From: Acidimicrobiaceae bacterium
GTDB taxonomy: Bacteria > Actinomycetota > Acidimicrobiia > Acidimicrobiales > Palsa-688
Assembly: GCA_003156795.1 (NCBI GenBank)
Contig: PMHU01000192.1
Location: 2,792 to 16,682 of the forward strand
DNA length: 13,891 nucleotides
Direction of reading: 5' to 3'
Shown here: piece by piece, positions 13,111-13,891 of the stretch
Layout of the letters: each line of letters opens with the position of its first letter
Position numbering within the stretch: the stretch's first letter is position 1
The notes under the pieces: model-generated
Databases searched by the model: none
Told to the model about the DNA's origin: nothing
What the model saw: the letters and a program-made list of their open reading frames with translations, nothing else
Made by a program: the position numbers and the translations under genes

Positions 13111-13791
13111 TTACGGCGCTGACACCACGGCCTGAGTGATGGTAGAGGTGTAAGCACCGGCATGGACGTTCGCGGGCACATTGACCCACCAGCCCACGGG
13201 ATTCGCATTGGTACTACCACCGAGGATGACCTGCCCCACACCGGTCGCGAGAGCAGTGTCATAGACAGTGACGGGGGTAGGAGCGGTAGCCGCCGTAGTG
13301 ATCGCCACGGGATAGGTGGTCGAGTCCGTCGGCAGCGTGCACGTCGCCACGCAGGTAGCGGTGGGAGCGGTGGTAGCCGAGATCGAGGTCACACTGCCGG
13401 TGGTCGCCAAGGAGCCGACATTCGGCAGTGCAAAGGTCCCGTTCAGAAAGGTCGTGGCCGAGGTGGTCACGTGCCAGCCGGCGCCCGAACCCGTGGCGTC
13501 ATCGACCGTCACCTGCTGATCGGCGGCGGTGACATCCACAACGCTCTGATTGGTTCCGTTCAGGGAGGCACCCCACGTCAACGAGGCCGGAGAAGTCAGG
13601 GTCAGGCTCCCAGCAGTGATGTTGAGCGTGCCGGTAAGGGTGCAGTTAGAGCCGGCTGGCACCGCGGTACCGCAGGTTTGGGCGCTCGCGGCGGCAGACG
13701 TCAGCAGGAGCGATGCTCCCGACAACCCACCAGCCAACGCGAGGACAGCGGCAGGCGCGAATAAGCATCGAGCAATGCGCAGATTGGACAT
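13111..13791 (-). CDS. Small secreted WxL-like surface protein
   Basis: A 226-residue exported protein that is essentially a signal peptide plus one WxL-like domain. The signal peptide is residues 1-37 (Arg5, Arg8, hydrophobic 10-30, ASA/Q cleavage). Cys40 and Cys50 then bracket a short loop. The domain begins LTLTSPASLTWGASLNGTNQ (Trp73), continues with AADQQVTVDDATGSGAGW and CVATC (Cys147, Cys151), and ends GWWVNVPANVHAGAYTSTI. Firmicute WxL domains show the same GxGAGW core and a final short strand, and bind peptidoglycan without covalent linkage. Here the W-x-L residues read WGA near the start, and the last strand has QAV. It is a clear paralogue of the C-terminus of the adjacent modular protein. 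The ATG at 13791 was chosen over 13869 because AAAGG lies about 8 nt upstream and the signal peptide follows. Likely a wall coat or partner subunit. Confidence 0.8.
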   Translation of the reverse strand: MSNLRIARCLFAPAAVLALAGGLSGASLLLTSAAASAQTCGTAVPAGSNCTLTGTLNITAGSLTLTSPASLTWGASLNGTNQSVVDVTAADQQVTVDDATGSGAGWHVTTSATTFLNGTFALPNVGSLATTGSVTSISATTAPTATCVATCTLPTDSTTYPVAITTAATAPTPVTVYDTALATGVGQVILGGSTNANPVGWWVNVPANVHAGAYTSTITQAVVSAP

Positions 13792-13807
13792 GAATAGCCT
13801 TTCGGTT

Positions 13808-13832
13808 GGTAGCACGGCTGAGCCGTGCCACC
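13808..13832. promoter_or_regulatory. Strong palindrome upstream of the small WxL-like gene (candidate operator or leader hairpin)
   Basis: GCACGGCT-G-AGCCGTGC at 13812-13828 is a perfect 8-bp dyad with one central base. Flanking GGT/ACC extends it to 25 bp with a single A/C mismatch. It lies 17-41 bp before the ATG at 13791, where it could be an operator near the promoter or a stable hairpin in the mRNA leader. It is the strongest short palindrome I noticed between genes here. Confidence 0.5.
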
Positions 13833-13891
13833 TTCCCAAGCGTGGTCCAAGTCCAAGGGCGACATGCAAAGAGTCACGCCAACCGCTACTG

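Noticed and set aside
13792..13891. Possible c-di-GMP (GEMM-I) riboswitch in the leader of the small WxL-like gene
   Set aside because: On the minus strand the hairpin and a GCTACC...CCGAAAGG stretch look a little like GEMM elements, but the conserved GCAAAGCC segment and the order of stems are missing. A covariance-model search with flanking sequence would settle it.

Overview
The window is GC-rich, densely coded DNA that uses GTG as well as ATG starts. It most likely comes from an actinobacterium (Actinomycetota). Three things point there: the flavoenzyme at the left edge closely resembles what I recall of mycobacterial LldD2, the centre holds a coxMSL-type molybdenum hydroxylase operon, and the secreted proteins have Gram-positive-type signal peptides and a membrane-anchor tail. 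An acidimicrobial or other soil lineage is possible, but I cannot fix the genus. There are no rRNA or tRNA genes, insertion sequences or CRISPR arrays, and no gap without a gene exceeds about 200 bp.

Left part (1-2117, minus strand): an FMN-dependent alpha-hydroxy-acid dehydrogenase cut by the window edge, and a secreted family 43 glycoside hydrolase with all three catalytic acids. A 118-bp divergent region with a dyad at 2162-2179 separates the hydrolase from plus-strand genes.

Central part (2236-8116, plus strand): an APH-fold small-molecule phosphotransferase, a limonene-epoxide-hydrolase-like enzyme with its whole active site, then a tight overlapping operon of FAD subunit, [2Fe-2S] subunit and molybdopterin large subunit. 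The large subunit has a PYRGPW active-site loop instead of the CO-dehydrogenase CSFR loop and an insert of about 75 residues, so it probably oxidises an organic substrate rather than CO. The neighbouring epoxide hydrolase, kinase and hydroxy-acid dehydrogenase would suit a catabolic route for a cyclic or terpenoid-like compound. That is inference from position.

Right part (8197-13791, minus strand): the most interesting region, a three-gene surface locus. In transcription order it has a small secreted WxL-like protein; a 1187-residue modular protein (signal peptide, L-type-lectin-like domain, DUF11-like and IPT-like domains, five putative-Ig repeats, C-terminal WxL-like domain); and a DUF916-type, WxIP-like protein with a C-terminal transmembrane anchor. 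This is the layout of Firmicute WxL/WxIP surface complexes in an apparently actinobacterial setting, with altered WxL motifs and a conserved CxxxC pair. Dyads lie upstream of and just downstream of the small WxL gene.
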